Shown here piece by piece: positions 12,106-12,194 of a stretch of DNA of 12,194 nt. Source of the DNA: Bifidobacteriaceae bacterium (GTDB lineage: Bacteria; Actinomycetota; Actinomycetes; Actinomycetales; Bifidobacteriaceae); assembly GCA_031260825.1 (NCBI GenBank), contig JAISKS010000053.1, forward strand, positions 1-12,194, read 5' to 3'. The notes beneath the pieces are model-generated. The model was not told the origin of the DNA. It worked only from the letters and a program-made list of their open reading frames with translations, and searched no databases. Within the stretch, counting starts at the first letter, position 1, and each line of letters starts with the position of its first letter. A program made the position numbers and the translations under genes.

Positions 12106-12194
12106 CTCAAATTGGCAACCCAAAAGCCCAAATCACTAAAAAACCAAGAAACCCCGCAACCCTCAAATCACTCCAGCCACCAAGTCACTATTTT

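Larger units (their letters stand above)
11290..12194. other. Gene-free, repeat-dense region downstream of the giant gene
   Basis: No open frame here has a plausible start, composition or domain; the short frames that cross it run through inverted and tandem repeats. The stretch holds, in order, a nested long hairpin, a second stem, two facing sets of a 25-bp motif, a 20-bp perfect palindrome, another inverted repeat, and an A/C-rich end (about 12106-12181) that is nearly free of G on this strand. The density of palindromes and of one recurring 9-bp motif suggests mobile or structured non-coding DNA. Confidence 0.75.

Overview
The window is dominated by one giant, uninterrupted plus-strand gene (79-11289, 3,736 codons), followed by about 900 bp of repeat-rich, gene-free DNA. 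The DNA is AT-rich with a strong TATAAT-type promoter at the left edge. The reading frame is thousands of codons long without an in-frame TGA, so a code that reads TGA as Gly (Gracilibacteria/Absconditabacteria) is unlikely. A huge secreted protein combining DUF11-like modules, RCC1 repeats and SdrD/Cna_B-like modules is typical of large surface proteins in Patescibacteria (CPR, e.g. Saccharibacteria) and some Gram-positive-like bacteria. The taxonomic placement is inference and weak; no housekeeping gene is present to settle it.

Layout. 1-78: promoter and AT-rich leader with a poorly defined start. 79-420: N-terminal extension built largely from REP-like palindromes and an 18-bp tandem repeat. 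421-468: signal anchor. About 530-6460: beta-rich N-terminal domain and a long series of DUF11-like Ig-fold modules. 6469-8085: an RCC1-like region with exactly seven blade motifs, each with a Cys pair. 8090-9750: further beta modules interrupted by a REP-derived linker. 9754-10740: two SdrD_B/Cna_B-like modules. 10925-11289: Pro-rich spacer, an LSATG-like motif, a transmembrane helix, and a 72-residue tail that carries another REP palindrome.

After the stop codon there is a 24-bp perfect inverted repeat nested in an outer one (11300-11411), a 15-bp stem (11437-11519), a repeat field (11526-11900) with three plus-oriented copies facing four minus-oriented copies of a ~25-bp motif (the latter on an exact 62-bp period), a 20-bp perfect palindrome (11900-11967), and a 15-bp inverted repeat (12018-12105). 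A 9-bp motif, AATCACTAT or its complement, recurs at the boundaries of these elements. I see no credible gene in 11290-12194.

The protein is most likely a cell-surface, stalk-like adhesin or interaction protein: stacked Ig-like modules carrying a beta-propeller outward from the membrane or wall. The most unusual aspects are the repeated in-frame use of REP-like DNA as protein-coding linker and tail, and the dense, architecturally ordered repeat field downstream.
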